From contig OY759263.1 in NCBI GenBank assembly GCA_963662155.1, positions 5,733,890 to 5,797,889 on the forward strand: a stretch of DNA of 64,000 bases, given 5' to 3'. Each line of letters opens with the position of its first letter. Position 1 is the stretch's first letter. The position numbers and the translations under genes are program-made. Origin of the DNA: Lamellibrachia columna. Lineage: Eukaryota; Annelida; Polychaeta; Sabellida; Siboglinidae. This document shows, piece by piece, positions 20,501 to 27,631 of the stretch. The notes under the pieces are model-generated. The model searched no databases. It was not told the origin of the DNA and saw only the letters and a list, made by a program, of their open reading frames with translations.

Positions 20501-22405
20501 ACTTCTCATGCTCCGGGTTGTCCTCATCAACCTCAGACCTGTAGACACAGGAGCACAGATACACAGTGATACACCGTCAGTGATACATTGTCACAGTAAA
20601 ACACTGCCAGAGATACACTGTCAGTGATACGGTGTTGCATCACTACACTGTTACAGTGACACACTGTCACGGTGACACACTGTCAGTGATACACAGTAAC
20701 ACACTGCCAGAGAAACACCGTCAGTGATACACTGTCAGTGATCCACTGCCAGTGATACACTGCCAGTGATACACTGCCAGTGATACACTGTCAGAGATAC
20801 ACTGTCAGTGATACACAGCGATACAGTATCATCGACAAACTGTCAGTGATACACTGTCAATTCATACACTGCCAGTGGCACACTGTCAATTCATACACTG
20901 CCAGTGGCACACTGTCAATTCATACACTGCCAGTGGCACACTGTCATGTCGCAGCGATACATTGTGATGCCAGTGATACAGTCAGTGACATACTGTCACA
21001 GCCGTGAAACATTGTCAGTGATTCACTTTCAAGAAGAAATGTAACATGAACTACAAACAGAACTTGATAACCAACATGATGTAATACAACTGTACTTGAG
21101 AGTTAGCAATAAATAGGAGGGACATTAACAGAGAGTAATTAAGTCATTAGTAAAGCAACATGAAACAACAGTGAGATTGGTGTTGATGAATGCGACACCA
21201 AGAAGATGTCAACTCACAGACTTTGACTTCTTCAACTGTCACAACTACAGAAACAACCACACACTTGTCATATATAATGATGACAACATGATAATGATAG
21301 CAAACAATATATGATGTTGAAATAGTAAATGTGGGGAGAGAATGGTTTGTAAGGACTCAATGCGAGGATGTGCATGTGTATCTTGAAATTGGCATCGTGC
21401 ACAGTGAGTGCATTGTTACAATATTTGCCAACAATTTATTTTCATAAGCAATATAATATAAAACTTGATTTTTATACATTATGATGCATGCTCTCAGAAA
21501 ACAAAAACAAGTGATAAAGATACAATACAAGTACAATACAAGTACAATGCAAGTACAATACAAGTACAAAGCAAGTACAATCCAAGTACAATACAAGTAC
21601 AATACAAGTACAAAGCAAGTACAATACAAGTACAATGCAAGTACAGTATAAGCACAATACAAGTACAATGCAAGTACAATGCAAGTACAATACAAGCACA
21701 GTATAAGTACAATACAAGTACAACACAAGTACAATTGTATCTTCATAATGAAGATGTCAGGTTGTGTGTATGTATGATATATTTTATGTAGAGATGAAAA
21801 ACAATAGTTCTTCAACCGTCACCATCTACTTAGAACCCACACAAACACATCACATACCACCCACCATCTACTTAGAACCCACACAAACACATCACATATC
21901 ACCCACCATCTACTTAGAAACCACACAAACACATCACATACCACCCACCATCTACTTAGAACCCACACAAACACATCACATACTACCCACCATCTACTTA
22001 GAACCCACACAAACACACCACCTACATAGAACCCACACAAACACACCACCCACAATTTACTTAGAACCCACACAAACACACCACACACCACCCACCATCT
22101 ACATAGAACCCACACAAACACACCACCCATAATCTACTTAGAACCCACACAAACACACTACACACCACCTACATAGAACCCACACAAACACACCACCCAC
22201 AATTTACTTAGAACCCACACAAACACACCACCCACAATATACTTAGAACCCACACAAAATCACTACACGCCACCCACCATCTCTGGGTCTCTATCCACTG
22301 GGCGAAGAAATGTCGCACTTCGATGGGGAAGTGTACGCCGTAGACCGACTGCATCTGTCGCATTGCCTCACCCGTCAGCTGCTGCACCTGGGTCCACAGC
22401 GACAT
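2399..22405 (-). CDS. STAT5-like transcription factor, 5' part (six coding exons, partial)
   Basis: STAT proteins are latent cytoplasmic factors that are tyrosine-phosphorylated by JAK kinases, dimerise through SH2 domains and enter the nucleus to activate transcription. Joining 22405-22278, 20538-20382, 5898-5809, 3483-3406, 3094-3013 and 2532-2399 gives about 223 residues without a stop. All junctions have AG acceptors and GT donors in compatible phases. Residues 1-125 form the N-domain, with the family signature [20 protein letters not shown] near the start and [13 protein letters not shown] near residue 102. From about 130 the coiled-coil begins; [15 protein letters not shown] is very close to vertebrate STAT5. 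The coiled-coil continues past the left edge. The start [10 protein letters not shown] aligns with the vertebrate STAT5 start, and a conserved Trp ends exon 1. STAT5 is the best match; the lineage could also be an invertebrate STAT5/6 ancestor. Intron 2 is 14.5 kb. Confidence 0.93.
2536..2662 (-). repeat. Decayed 33-bp repeat abutting the exon 6 acceptor
   Basis: On the sense strand, units begin GTTGCCAAGTATATGTTTTC, GCTGCGAAGTTTGTGCTTTC, GTTGCTAGGTTTGTTTTTTA and finally GTTGCCAAGTTTGTGCTTTC before the true AG. The last, part-length unit is the polypyrimidine tract of exon 6. Only that unit ends in AG. Confidence 0.75.
2655..2745 (+). mobile_element. CR1 3'-end fragment
   Basis: It contains CTCGATAAGTCAATGGCTTC, then CTTGTCCACTTGCCGTCTGG, then GGATGCCAATCTTGTTAAAT. 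These match the 3' termini of the other CR1 copies here (12.93, 26.5, 36.3 and 60.5 kb). It is inserted in intron 5, antisense to the gene. Confidence 0.8.
3013..3094 (-). CDS. STAT5-like exon 5
   Basis: 82 nt, residues 152-178 plus one base. The acceptor is GTTTGTCAACAG|GAGACG and the donor AATG|GTACGG. It encodes [20 protein letters not shown] and QENLKIN, the most conserved coiled-coil stretch visible and very close to STAT5. The phase-1 junction is completed by exon 6 (G|CT, Ala). Confidence 0.95.
3190..3405 (-). repeat. 18-bp G-rich array following the exon 4 donor
   Basis: The sense-strand unit is GTAAGAGGGAAGGGGTGG, about 12 copies. The first unit begins at the authentic donor. The nearest five units are exactly 18 bp; farther units vary to 17-19 bp. 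About nine extra GTAAGAG cores remain. GGG runs are frequent and could form G-quadruplexes in the transcript. Confidence 0.93.
3406..3483 (-). CDS. STAT5-like exon 4
   Basis: 78 nt, residues 126-151, from [12 protein letters not shown] to YLQRCTQ. The acceptor is TTTTTGTCATTTCAG and the donor CACAG|GTAAGG, phase 0 on both sides. It encodes the linker and the start of coiled-coil helix 1. The downstream intron is only 311 bp and is mostly an array of GTAAG-containing 18-mers. Confidence 0.92.
3520..4460 (-). other. Intron 3 unique sequence
   Basis: No exon or known mobile element was recognised. Short CAATTAC/CAATTCC runs occur at 3890-3970 (AT-rich simple repeat). Confidence 0.5.
4462..4700. 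repeat. 34-bp minisatellite, 7 copies
   Basis: The unit reads TAAGGTGGCTGGGGCGGCTA then GCATGTCAGTTGAT. Sites alternate between GCGTG and GCATG. The array ends abruptly at a run of T. Confidence 0.95.
4700..4950 (-). mobile_element. Possible retroposed sequence with poly(A) tail
   Basis: On the minus strand a unique segment with a 65-codon open frame (4907-4710) ends in TTATAAAAAAAAAAAAA exactly at the border of the 34-bp array. A poly(A) end at an insertion border suggests retroposition. I do not recognise the source, and the protein reading is not supported by any family. Confidence 0.4.
5590..5680 (+). mobile_element. tRNA-like SINE head (weak)
   Basis: TGTGGCCCAATGGTCAGGTG resembles a Pol III A box. 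It is followed about 35 bases later by a poor B-box-like TACTCAGTCC. There is no cloverleaf with good pairing, so it is called a SINE relic and not a tRNA. Confidence 0.35.
5809..5898 (-). CDS. STAT5-like exon 3
   Basis: 90 nt, residues 96-125, [20 protein letters not shown] followed by [10 protein letters not shown]. The acceptor is TGTTGTCTTTCAG and the donor ACT|GTAAGT; both phases are 0. It forms the last helices of the N-domain. Unlike its neighbours this exon has no tandem array touching either splice site. Confidence 0.93.
5990..6715 (-). other. Intron 2 sequence before the 20-bp array
   Basis: Low-order CATGCATG and short GTTGTACAGG-like repeats (6540-6625). No exon, RNA gene or clear mobile element was seen. 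Confidence 0.45.
6716..6985. repeat. 20-bp minisatellite, 13-14 copies, SINE-head derived
   Basis: The unit is GAGCGCCGGGACTGCCAACA. It runs directly into GAGCACTCGAGTCCACC, the B-box end of the SINE described next. The unit resembles a tRNA anticodon-arm segment, so the array probably arose by amplification inside a SINE head. The period of 20 is not a multiple of three, but all frames happen to lack stops. Confidence 0.93.
6985..7115 (+). mobile_element. SINE body, same family as the copy at 18.6-18.8 kb
   Basis: CGAGTCCACC, then CACTGCCTGTGTCTTTTGAT, AGAGACACTAAAA and GGTGTCTATGC match, in order, the reverse complement of 18795-18625. The tRNA-like head on its left has been replaced or expanded by the 20-bp array. 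Confidence 0.75.
7160..7460. repeat. 36-bp minisatellite, first block
   Basis: The unit is TATGGGTGCACCACAGACCA then ATACTAACTATGGTC, about 7-8 diverged copies. The same repeat resumes at 8403, after the inserted element. Confidence 0.92.
7465..8402. mobile_element. 938-bp MITE inserted in the 36-bp minisatellite
   Basis: The left end reads TTGAGTGCCAAATAAACGT and the right end, reverse-complemented, TTGAGTGCCGAATAAACGT: 19-bp terminal inverted repeats with one mismatch. Sub-terminal motifs such as AATAACAGTATAGGGTGG are repeated near the left end. No transposase frame remains. The superfamily is not certain because the target duplication is blurred by the repetitive target. Confidence 0.82.
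8403..8462. repeat. 36-bp minisatellite, second block
   Basis: TATGGGTGCATCACAGACCA then ATACTCACCATGG continues the repeat interrupted at 7460. Confidence 0.85.
8873..8940 (-). mobile_element. SINE/LINE 3' tail
   Basis: On the minus strand: GTGAAGTGTAAAGCGTTTTG, AGCAGTCCTAATGACGGGAT and CGCTATATAAGAACG. This matches the tail of the SINE ending at 38032. Tails of this AAAGCGCTTTGAGCAG...GCTATATAA type are widespread in animal SINEs. Confidence 0.7.
9290..10512. repeat. 25-bp minisatellite, about 48 copies
   Basis: The unit is ATGGCCATGTCAGGAGGTCC then ACCGT. Mixed variant positions (CCA/CCG, CTGT/CCGT, AAG/GAG) change along the array. Three overlapping plus-strand frames are open, as expected for a 25-bp unit without stops. 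I do not call a protein. Confidence 0.97.
10513..10765 (+). mobile_element. RTE-like LINE 3' fragment
   Basis: GAGAGATAGGCAGAGAAAGA then ACTGGACAGACAACATCAAA and GAATGGACGTG translate to a diverged form of the NIKEWT block, followed by an RGAHRWPPA-like end. Both are seen at the C-terminal end of RTE-like reverse transcriptases. It directly abuts the 25-bp array. Confidence 0.6.
10766..11280. other. Unique AT-rich sequence
   Basis: No feature recognised. An open stretch at 11112-11321 overlaps the SINE-like tail and is not supported as a gene. Confidence 0.4.
11285..11372 (+). mobile_element. SINE 3' tail fragment
   Basis: GACACCAGAGGGCAGATCAA, ACCCACGCTGACGAAGAGAC and CAAGAAGGTCTTGAAAGCTC are nearly the same as 11824-11890, the tail of the complete SINE that follows. 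Confidence 0.65.
11735..11910 (+). mobile_element. tRNA-derived SINE
   Basis: The head contains an A-box-like TGGCTCAGCAGTTGGAGTGA and a B-box GGTTCAAATC about 40 bases later. It is followed by a body and the tail CTGATGAAGGGACCAAGAAG, then GTCTTGAAAGCTCTGTCG. Head plus tail makes about 175 bp. It is not a functional tRNA, because the head has no matching acceptor stem. Confidence 0.7.
11911..12925. other. Unique sequence left of CR1 copy B
   Basis: No exon, array or mobile element recognised in about 1 kb of AT-rich intron 2. Confidence 0.4.
12925..16045 (-). mobile_element. CR1-type LINE copy B, complete ends, reverse transcriptase deleted
   Basis: Read on the minus strand: 5' leader 16045-15615; ORF1 from the ATG at 15612 with a Cys-rich start (CKWQ...CSRY...[10 protein letters not shown]) and a GDSIV motif of the SGNH-esterase type near 14970; endonuclease at about 14300-13760 ([19 protein letters not shown] and [16 protein letters not shown] readable); then the linker to 13480. 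There it jumps straight to the thumb region ([20 protein letters not shown]). Almost the whole polymerase, including the catalytic FADD, is therefore missing. The 3' end at about 12930 reads GCAATCTTGTTAAAATCTTG. Several frames are broken. CR1 elements of this layout encode ORF1 with an esterase and ORF2 with EN and RT. Confidence 0.87.
16110..16796 (+). mobile_element. L2/Crack-like LINE fragment (reverse transcriptase C-terminal part)
   Basis: Reading [18 protein letters not shown], then [15 protein letters not shown] and [13 protein letters not shown], then after a frameshift near 16565 [18 protein letters not shown]. This order of blocks is typical of the thumb and C-terminal region of L2-related LINEs. 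The catalytic core is absent. The frame break and truncation mean it is dead. Confidence 0.75.
16800..17640. other. Unique sequence in intron 2
   Basis: No coding exon recognised. A weak tRNA-like stretch on the minus strand (17285-17225) is not good enough to call. Confidence 0.4.
17650..18143. repeat. 33-bp minisatellite, about 15 copies
   Basis: The unit is CTCAACCCATGAGTGCAGCG then CAATGGTGCCACT. A variant pair (AGTGCAATGGTGCAACTCTC followed by AACCAATGAGCGCAG) recurs every 2-5 units. The 33-bp period gives open frames on both strands; no gene is implied. Confidence 0.97.
18625..18795 (-). mobile_element. tRNA-derived SINE
   Basis: On the minus strand: A box TGGCTCAGCAGTTAAAGCAC, B box GGTTCGAGTCC, then a body with CCTGTGTCTGTCGGAAGAGA and CACTAAAACCCATAG. 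The same body is at 6985-7115 on the plus strand. Box spacing fits a Pol III internal promoter. Confidence 0.8.
18890..19690. repeat. 61-bp minisatellite, about 13 copies with higher-order structure
   Basis: The unit is CCAGCCACATCCACAGTCAG, TACAATCCTCTGGCCAGATA, CTACAGACTGTCACATCTCT, T. Rare variants (CTTTGGGCCACATCC and CTTGCCTGATACTGCAAACT) occur as a pair at about 19300-19350 and again about 241 bp later. A four-unit block was therefore duplicated. Confidence 0.95.
19729..19765 (-). pseudogene. Diverged fragment of STAT5-like exon 2 inside intron 2
   Basis: The plus strand TCTGAGCTGAGTTCCTGGG is identical to 20434-20452 of exon 2. Across about 36 bases there are four substitutions. On the minus strand it still reads [11 protein letters not shown], against [11 protein letters not shown] in the exon. 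It has no splice sites. It looks like a leftover of a partial exon duplication. Confidence 0.8.
19970..20078. repeat. 14-bp pyrimidine-rich repeat
   Basis: Alternating CTGCCTCACTGTGT and CTGCTTCACTACGT units, about 7 copies. They grade into the donor-bearing array that follows. Confidence 0.8.
20079..20400 (-). repeat. 23-bp array carrying copies of the exon 2 end and donor
   Basis: The sense-strand unit is ACAGTGCAGCAGTTCAAG|GTAAG. 14 copies span 322 bp, counting the genuine exon end at 20382-20400. Eight of the 13 extra units keep GGTAAG, two read GGTAGG, one GGTACG, and two have lost GT (GATAAG). The exon reading continues only eight codons past the true donor before TAA. Confidence 0.95.
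20382..20538 (-). CDS. STAT5-like exon 2
   Basis: 157 nt, residues 43-95. It is bounded by CTACAG|GTCTGAGG and CAGTTCAAG|GTAAGA, phase 2 in and phase 0 out. It encodes the middle of the N-domain, ending [17 protein letters not shown]. This aligns without gaps to the vertebrate STAT5 segment that precedes the conserved PMELVR-type helix. The last bases and donor are repeated 13 more times downstream. Confidence 0.94.
20560..21010. repeat. 14-bp and 29-bp repeats upstream of the exon 2 acceptor
   Basis: Units such as CAGTGATACACTGC (14 bp) extend from about 20 bases upstream of the exon 2 acceptor. Within them are three 29-bp units starting ATTCATACACTGCCAGTGGC. They are decayed and irregular. 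Confidence 0.9.
21011..21515 (-). other. Intron 1 unique sequence
   Basis: AT-rich, with no exon or mobile element recognised. Confidence 0.4.
21520..21733. repeat. 11-bp array, about 19 copies
   Basis: The unit is AAGTACAATAC with ATGC, AAGC and ATCC variants. The periodicity gives pseudo-open frames on both strands. Confidence 0.93.
21823..22277 (-). repeat. 42-bp array carrying copies of the exon 1 donor
   Basis: The plus-strand unit is CCACCCACCATCTACTTAGA, ACCCACACAAACACATCACA, TA. The sense strand therefore contains AGATG|GTGGGTGG, the same as the exon 1 donor region at 22271-22282. Four or five units keep this core; others are mutated (AATTG|TGGGTGG) or shortened. Confidence 0.9.
22278..22405 (-). 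CDS. STAT5-like exon 1 (first coding exon)
   Basis: Encodes residues 1-42 plus two bases of codon 43 (Trp). It starts ATGTCGCTGTGG and ends AGATG|GTGGGT. Codon TG|G is completed by exon 2. The N-terminal hook and first helices of the STAT N-domain are here. An upstream in-frame ATG is absent back to the acceptor. The donor hexamer GTGGGT recurs in the adjacent 42-bp array. Confidence 0.93.
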
Positions 22406-22445
22406 CTTGTGAGCAGACCACGCACCACTCGGCTGTACCCAACTC
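22406..22445 (-). other. Probable 5' UTR part of the first coding exon
   Basis: Upstream of the ATG on the minus strand the sequence reads CTTCAG|AGTTGGGTACAGCC. A CTAAT branch-point-like motif lies about 22 bases before the AG. This suggests that the exon begins at about 22445 and that a non-coding first exon lies farther right. I could not locate that exon or the promoter. Confidence 0.5.
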
Positions 22446-22469
22446 TGAAGCAATGACACAAGTTCATTA

Positions 22470-23635
22470 GCATGGTAGTTCTACAACATGGTAGTTCTAC
22501 AACATGGTAGTTCTACAACATGGTAGTTTTACAACAAGGTAGTTTTACAACATGGTAGTTCTACAACAAGGTAGTTCTACAACATGGTAGTTCTACAACA
22601 TGGTAGTTCTACAACAAGGTAGTTTTACAACATGGTAGTTCTACAACTTGGTAGTTCTACAACATGGTAGTTCTACAACAAGGTAGTTTTACAACATGGT
22701 AGTTCTACAACATGGTAGTTCTACAACAAGGTAGTTCTACAACAAGGTAGTTTTACAACATGGTAGGTCTACAACATGGTAGTTCTACAACATGGTAGTT
22801 CTGCAACATGGTAGGTCTACAACATGGTAGTTCTACAACATGGTAGGTCTACAACATGGTAGTTCTACAACATGGTAGGTCTACAACATGGTAGTTCTAC
22901 AACATGGTAGTTCTACAACATGGTAGTTCTACAACAAGGTAGTTTTACAACACGGTAGTTCTACAACATGGTAGGTCTACAACATGGTAGTTCTACAACA
23001 TGGTAGTTCTACAACATGGTAGTTCTACAACATGGTAGGTCTACAACATGGTAAGTCTACAACATGGTAGTTCTACAACATGGTAGGTCTATAACATGGT
23101 AGTTCTACAACATGGTAGTTCTACAACATGGTAGGTCTACAACATGGTAAGTCTACAACATGGTAGTTCTACAACATGGTAGTTCTACAACAAGGTAGTT
23201 TTATAACATGGTAGTTCTACAACATGGTAGTTCTACAACACAGTAGGTCTACAAGACCGTAGGTCTATAACATGGTAGTTCTACAACATGGTAGGTCTAC
23301 AACATGCTAGTTCTACAACATGGTAGGTCTATAACATGGTAGTTCTACAACAAAGTAGTTGTATAACATGGTAGTTCTACAACATGGTAGTTCTACAACA
23401 CAGTAGATCTACAAGACCGTAGGTCTATAACATGGTAGTTCTACAACATGGTAGTTCTACAACATGGCAGTTCTACAACATGGTAGGTCTATAACATGGT
23501 AGTTCCATTAACATGGTAGTTCTATAACATGGTATTTCTACAACATGGTAGTTCTATAACATGGTAGTTCTATAACATGGCATTTCTACAACATGGTAGT
23601 TCTATAACATGGTAGTTGCATTAACATGGCACCAC
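22470..23635. repeat. 16-bp minisatellite, about 70 copies
   Basis: The unit is CATGGTAGTTCTACAA. Variants AAGGTAGTTTTACAA, GTAGGTCTACAA and GTAGTTCTATAA appear in blocks. The array begins about 25 bp upstream of the acceptor of the first coding exon. No frame is open over a long distance. Confidence 0.96.
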
Positions 23636-24140
23636 ACACAAGGCATAAGATCAGAAAAAATACTGTGATTTCAGTTTTGTTCACCATAGACATGAAATTC
23701 TTTTTGCATTTTACAGCATATTAATTTATCTACATTTCATATACTGCATGTATCCACTAATTATTGGTGGAAAATAAAATAAAAATGAATTACTGAGAAT
23801 AATTTTTTTATGTTTTTTCTTCAAACTTTAGCAAAGCATATTTCGGAAGTAAATTCACATAACTCTCTATTTTTTGCTATTTACTTCAGCAGTTAGTTCT
23901 TCAACTACTGTGCAAAATTTTTTTTATCGGATAAAAACTTAAAATATTTATTTGCATTCCTGCAACCCGAGCCAGTTATAGGATTTGTTCACAATGTCGT
24001 TTCATGATTTAATAGGATTCTTTAGGAGACCATGCATTGTAACAATACAACTCAGCAGCAGGTACAAATTGGTGTATGTAATTGCATTGCATTACATTTT
24101 CAATTGCATATGTTCGTTAACAACAGCATTTCGGTAAAAA
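23636..24140. other. AT-rich unique sequence upstream of the STAT5-like coding start
   Basis: No promoter or non-coding first exon could be recognised. A T-rich block lies at 23790-23960. Confidence 0.4.
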
Positions 24141-25375
24141 CAGGGAAACCACTGGGTCAGTCAGATATTGCTCCTATCCAAACCACTGGGTCACTCAGAC
24201 ATTGCACCTATCCAAACCACTGGGTCACTCAGACATTGCACCTATCCAAACCACTGGGTCACTCAGACATTGCTCCTATCCAAACCACTGGATCACTCAG
24301 ACATTACACCTATCCAAACCACTGGGTCACTCAGACATTGCACCTATCCAAACCACTGGGTCACTCAGACATTGCACCTATCCAAACCACTGGGTCACTC
24401 AGACATTGCTCCTATCCAAACCACTGGGTCACTCAGACATTGCACCTATCCAAACCACTGGGTCACTCAGACATTGCTCCTATCCAAACCACTGGGTCAC
24501 TCAGACATTGCACCTGTCCAAACCACTGGGTCACTCAGACATTGCACCTATCCAAACCACTGGGTCACTCAGACATTGCTATCCAAACCACTGGGTCACT
24601 CAGACATTGCACCTATCCAAACCACTGGGTCACTCAGACATTGCACCTATCCAAACCACTGGGTCACTCAGACATTGCACCTATCCAAACCACTGGGTCA
24701 CTCAGACATTGCTCCTATCCAAACCACTGGGTCACTCAGACATTGCACCTATCCAAACCACTGGGTCACTCAGACATTGCACCTATCCAAACCACTGGGT
24801 CACTCAGACATTGCTCCTATCCAAACCACTGGGTCACTCAGACATTGCACCTATCCAAACCACTAGGTCACTCAGACATTGCACCTATCCAAACCACTGG
24901 GTCACTCAGACATTGCTCCTATCCAAACCACTGGGTCACTCAGACATTGCACCTATCCAAACCACTGGGTCACTCAGACATTGCTCCTATCCAAACCACT
25001 GGGTCACTCAGACATTGCACCTATCCAAACCACTGGGTCACTCAGACACTGCACCTATCCAAACCACTGGGTCACTCAAACATTGCACCTATCCAAACCA
25101 CTGGGTCACTCAGACATTGCACCTATCCAAACCACTGGGTCACTCAGACACTGCACCTATCAAAACCACTGGGTCACTCAGACATTGCACCTATCCAAAC
25201 CACTGGGTCACTCAAACATTGCACCTATCCAAACCACTGGGTCACTCAGACATTGCACCTATCCAAACCACTGGGTCACTCAAACATTGCACCTATCCAA
25301 ACCACTGGGTCACTCAGACACTGCACCTATCCAAACCACTGGGTCACTCAGACACTGCACCTATCAAAACCAACA
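24141..25375. repeat. 34-bp minisatellite, about 36 copies
   Basis: The unit is CCAAACCACTGGGTCACTCA then GACATTGCACCTAT. The principal variant is GCTCC for GCACC; one unit is shortened near 24580. The absence of stops creates 400-490 codon plus-strand frames that are artefacts of the repeat. Confidence 0.97.
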
Positions 25376-25416
25376 TGTTTTACTGTAAATGGAAGCATAA
25401 AGCAGATTCTAACTAG

Positions 25417-25560
25417 CATCAAAACCTGTCGCAAATCAGCTGCTACATTTGCAGTGAACTATGTGGGTTTTTACACTTCTGCGCACAAGCTCTAAGTGGA
25501 TACGAGAGGAGACTGGTTGAAAGACTAGCATGGAATCAAGAGTTACCATATTTAATCAAG
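25417..25560 (+). other. Candidate coding exon or ORF remnant, unidentified
   Basis: A 48-codon open stretch follows the 34-bp array. It includes CYICSELCGFLHFCAQAL and then YERRLVERLAWNQELPYLIK, and it ends exactly at AAG|GTGAGC, a good donor. The composition looks protein-like (paired cysteines, charged helix). An acceptor (TAACTAG|CATC) is weak. I do not recognise a family; a transposon-encoded exon is possible. Confidence 0.3.
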
Positions 25561-25624
25561 GTGAGCACACAGGTTTATTTTTTTATTAGTTTTGTACAAA
25601 TTGTTGTACAACTGTAGTGAGGAT

Positions 25625-25785
25625 CTGCTTAATACCCCAACTGGTTCCCCAACATTCAGGGCCAATGTACAGTCTTGGTCTGTTGAATACACCAACTGGT
25701 TCCCCTAACATTCAGGGCCAATGTATAGTCTTGGTCTGTTGAACACACCAACTGGTTCTGTAATATTCAGGGCCAATGTAAAGCT
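25625..25785. repeat. 62-bp repeat, 3 diverged copies
   Basis: Shared core: ACACCAACTGGTTCCCCTAA, then CATTCAGGGCCAATGTATAG, then TCTTGGTCTGTTGAA. Confidence 0.85.
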
Positions 25786-26012
25786 AAAACGTTTACACTA
25801 GTTTTGAGATGTGCCCTGTGCACAGTCAGGATGAACATGCTGCATGTGATGAGCTGTGTCAGATTCATAATCCATCCAATGTATAAAACATCATTGTTAA
25901 TGCGTATCTGCCTACTGAGGTATATCTTTGTCTATCTTAGATATACGTGTCGTACACTTTGGATGACATTTACATGTGTCATACATATTGGATGACGCTT
26001 ATTTGTTGTACA

Positions 26013-26365
26013 AGCCACAGCCTGATAACTATCAGCCCTTCAGTGACACTCTAATGACAAATATGCACTAACAATTAAACATCCATACATTACGTCCATA
26101 AGCCACAGCCTGATAACTAGCAGCCCTTCAGTGACACTCTAATGACAAATATGCACTAACAATTAAACATCCATACATTACGTCCATAAGCCACAGCCTG
26201 ATAACTAGCAGCCCTTCAGTGACACTCTAATGACAAATATGCACTAACAATTAAACATCAATACATTACGTCCATAAGCCACATCCTGATAACTAGCAGC
26301 CCTTCAGTGACACTCTAATGACAAATTTGCACTAACAATTAAACATCCATACATTACATCCATCA
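26013..26365. repeat. 88-bp tandem repeat, 4 copies
   Basis: The unit begins AGCCACAGCCTGATAACTAG, then CAGCCCTTCAGTGACACTCT, and ends CATACATTACGTCCATA. Copies are more than 95% identical by eye, so the amplification is recent. Confidence 0.96.
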
Positions 26366-27049
26366 GAAGACTTCAGCAGAAATTAATTTAAAGAAAGATT
26401 TCACAATGGCAACTTGATAACAAACTTTATATATACATAACACATTTAATCAAGTGTGTGTCATATAATGTGTATGGAGACCTATTTTGACCTCATTAAC
26501 AAGATGTAACAAGATTTGCCATCCAAGCCAAAGGCCCAGATGGCAAGTGGACAAGGAAGCCATTGGCGTATCGAGAGTCCAACAATGTTCATCTACTTAT
26601 AACCCGCCCTCCTGAGATATGTGTCAACCTTGTTTTTAAACATATTCACGCTGCTAGCAGTTACACAATCTGTAGACAATTTGTTCCATTCATTTATTGT
26701 CCTCTGTGAGAACGAGTGCTTCCTGATGTCCAATCTACATTGATTCTTTACTAATTTTACCTCATGTCCTCTAGTTCTGCTATCCTTCTTGAGTGAGAAA
26801 AACATATTTCTATCAATATTTTCATACCAATTCAGTATCTTAAAAATTTCAATCTGATCTCCTCTTAACCTCCTTGTCTCTAGAGTTGTTAAACCACATT
26901 CTTTCAGGCGTTCTTCATAACTAAGGTCTCTCAGTTCTGGAATCATTTTAGTTGCTCTCCTTTGTATGCGTTCAAGCGTATCTATATCCTTCTTACGATA
27001 TGGTCTCCATGCTTGTACACAGTATTCTAAATGAGGTCTAACTATTGCT

Positions 27050-27631
27050 TTATAGAGGTATAATTAACTTTTTTCCCTTGTATGTTATGTTTCTTCTAAT
27101 CAATCCAAGAATTTGATTACCCTTTGAAGCTGCAATACCACACTGCTCTGAAACTTTCATATCAGCGCTTATTGTAACTCTTAAGTCCTTTTCTTTTACA
27201 GTAGTACCAAGAACGGTATCTCCCATTTTATATTTTACATCCAAGTTCCCATGTCCTGTATGTAGACATTTACATTTCCCAAAATTGAACATCTGCCATT
27301 TCTCAGACCATTTCGCTAATCTGTCTAGATCATTTTGTAAATGTTGTTTATCACCATCAGTATTAACCTTTCTAAACAGTTTAGTGTCATCCGCAAATTT
27401 CAGTATGTTACTTGTTAAACTGTCGTCCAAGTCATTGATATATATTAAGAATAATATAGGTCCTAATACTGATCCTTGAGGTACCCCACTCAAAACCGAT
27501 TTCCAATTTGAAACTTCTCCATCTACTACAACTCGTTGTCTTCTGTCAGTCAGCCATTGTTCTATCCAGTCAGTTATGCTATCCCCGATACCATGGGCTT
27601 TTAATTTAAGTAGTAATCTTTGATGTGGCAC
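27050..27631 (-). pseudogene. CR1 reverse transcriptase fragment, copy C
   Basis: This 193-codon open stretch is the best-preserved part of copy C. It holds the polymerase palm: WIEQWLTDRRQRVVVDG, SGVPQGSVLGPILFLIYIND and FADDTKLF with the two catalytic Asp, followed by the FNFGKCKCLHTGH and SKGNQILGLIRRNI blocks of the connection region. Frames stop on both sides, so no intact ORF2 exists here. It would reverse-transcribe LINE RNA at target DNA if intact. Confidence 0.88.

Noticed and set aside
22470..23635. CRISPR-like direct repeats
   Set aside because: There are no unique spacers between units, and the DNA is eukaryotic.
24032..25495. 487-codon plus-strand frame
   Set aside because: Nearly all of it is translation of the 34-bp array, with three frames open at once. 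No domain and no evidence of selection.
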